Shown piece by piece: positions 63,060 to 64,000 of a stretch of DNA of 64,000 nucleotides. The position numbers were made by a program, and so were the translations under genes. The stretch covers positions 22,334-86,333 of the forward strand of contig MU858211.1 of assembly GCA_033297075.1 (NCBI GenBank). Direction: 5' to 3'. The first letter of the stretch is position 1. Each line of letters begins with the position of its first letter. The notes under the pieces are model-generated. The model made no database searches, was not told the DNA's origin, and was given only the letters and a program-made list of their open reading frames with translations. The stretch is from Rhypophila decipiens (taxonomy: Eukaryota; Ascomycota; Sordariomycetes; Sordariales; Naviculisporaceae).

Positions 63060-64000
63060 CTAAAGATCCCCGATCATAACCTTTCCCTTTTTTGACGCCA
63101 TCCCCAGATGACCCTCATGTTCCTCCGGCTGAATCTGCTCAGCAATGGCATTCAACCAAGCAGCAAGCCTTACTCCCGCCTTGGCAACCTGCTCCTCAGC
63201 GAGCTCTTTATTCTCCTCGTAATACTCCTCTGACAAATCATTTTTGTCAACAAACTTGACTCCTCTCGCCAAAACATGACTACACACCAGGGCGTTGGAC
63301 TCCTTGGTCCATTGCAGGATACACTCCTCCCCGGCAGTGACATCTGCACATTCATCTTCCGGTCCGTTCGTTGTTGCTCGAGATTGAGCCCGCTCAAACA
63401 ATTCATCCGCCCATTGTTTAGCGGCCACTTTTTCGCGGGGATTGTCCATACTAGCTGGGAGACCGCGCAACTTGTGAATAATACGGCCGTCCCAAACGGA
63501 ATGGAGGTTCAAGTTGCTATGCTCGCAGGTCGGATTGCGTTCTTTGTTCCAGCAGACTTTGACGCCGTTTCCGCCTTCTTCGAACCCCATCGCGTGGAGC
63601 GGTTGATGCAGGTCGCCGATTAGATGGAGGAGGAACATTGTTGCGTTTTTGCGGTCCACTTTGCGTTTGTCTTGGTCGGAGGTGTCGAGGAGGATGTTTG
63701 TGTAGTTGAGGATTGCAGAGACGATACAGCCTTTCTTGTCTTTACAGTCGTCTGGCCATTCCACTGTGCAGTTTTGGGGGGGATCATCACCCTTTGGATC
63801 TGATGGTGTTTTTGTTAGTACCCGATTACGATCATGGCGAGGAACACTGCATACTGATGTAATATCGTTTCTTTGCAAATTGTCCTCCGATTTTGGCCAC
63901 CTCCCTGGCGTCTTTTTAACAATGCTAAACCCACCCCCAACCCGGCTACATACCCCTGTTGCCTTTTGCCTCACGACTCCTTGGCATTAATGCCAAGAGT
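63060..64000 (-). CDS. S1/P1-type nuclease, 5' end outside the window
   Basis: Zinc-dependent single-strand nuclease of the S1/P1 family, normally secreted. The main exon is 63799-63060. It holds the histidine-rich zinc-binding stretch FLLHLIGDLHQPLH and NLHSVWDGRI, and before them the cysteine pair region CTVEWPDDCKDKKGCIV, all typical of the C-terminal two thirds of the family. A GTATGT...ATCAG intron (63953-63800, phase 1) would join it to a short piece (63954 to the edge). That piece does not look like the expected family sequence, so the upstream structure is uncertain. N-terminal trimer WG(x)H motifs and the signal peptide lie beyond 64000. Confidence 0.82.

Overview
The window reads as nuclear DNA of a filamentous ascomycete (Pezizomycotina, most likely Sordariomycetes). 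Coding regions are broken by short introns (about 55-150 bp) with GTNNGT donors, CTAAC/CTGAC branch sites and pyrimidine-AG acceptors. The families present (UstYa/DUF3328, KP4-like secreted proteins, HeLo and STAND proteins, MBOAT_2 acyltransferase, P450, fungal amidase, many small cysteine-rich secreted proteins) are typical of accessory, fast-evolving parts of such genomes. There are no operons and I found no tRNA, rRNA or intact transposon. Everything here comes from reading the sequence; no database search was run.

Layout. 0.5-2.4 kb: cytochrome P450. 2.9-5.2 kb: two divergent KP4-like secreted genes, each with a TATA box. 5.5-6.9 kb: SRPK-like kinase. 8.7-11.2 kb: large membrane protein. 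11.4-12.4 kb: unknown ORF. 12.8-14.1 kb: MBOAT wax-synthase-like acyltransferase. 14.8-15.4 kb: small protein of unknown function. 16.3-17.3 kb: imine-reductase-like enzyme. 17.5-20.0 kb: two beta/gamma-crystallin-like secreted genes, one intact and one crippled by an internal deletion. 20.9-23.1 kb: amidase. 24.4-25.3 kb and 26.1-26.9 kb: cysteine-rich secreted or membrane proteins. 28.3-31.1 kb: damaged STAND (NACHT) gene. 31.6-32.2 kb: four-helix membrane protein.

The most interesting block is 32.4-43.9 kb (possibly to 45.7 kb). Three UstYa-family (DUF3328) oxidase genes, a prolyl-4-hydroxylase-like 2-oxoglutarate oxygenase, a GNAT acetyltransferase and a two-domain cysteine-knot secreted protein lie beside a gene for a signal-peptide protein that is almost entirely eleven copies of an invariant PAYVWASA core at 18-19-residue spacing, separated by basic Kex2-type spacers. 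This is the layout of a dikaritin-type fungal RiPP cluster (ustiloxin, phomopsin and asperipin class), with a core I do not recognise from any described product. One UstYa copy appears to carry a one-base frameshift.

44.8-45.7 kb: cysteine-rich single-span membrane protein. 46.2-49.2 kb: Cdc24-like Rho GEF with a fungal STAND/HeLo-like N-terminus. 49.9-51.4 kb: degenerate membrane-protein gene. 52-54.2 kb: disordered protein. 54.7-56.5 kb: HeLo-type helical domain fused to a pseudokinase, an MLKL-like layout. 57.2-58.4 kb: membrane protein. 58.9-59.6 kb: secreted protein. 61-62.8 kb: SGNH esterase. 63.1 kb to the edge: S1/P1 nuclease, cut by the window. Several genes are broken (crystallin-like copy, STAND gene, membrane gene at 50 kb, probably one UstYa, the 26 kb secreted gene and perhaps the amidase), so this stretch appears to be under relaxed selection.
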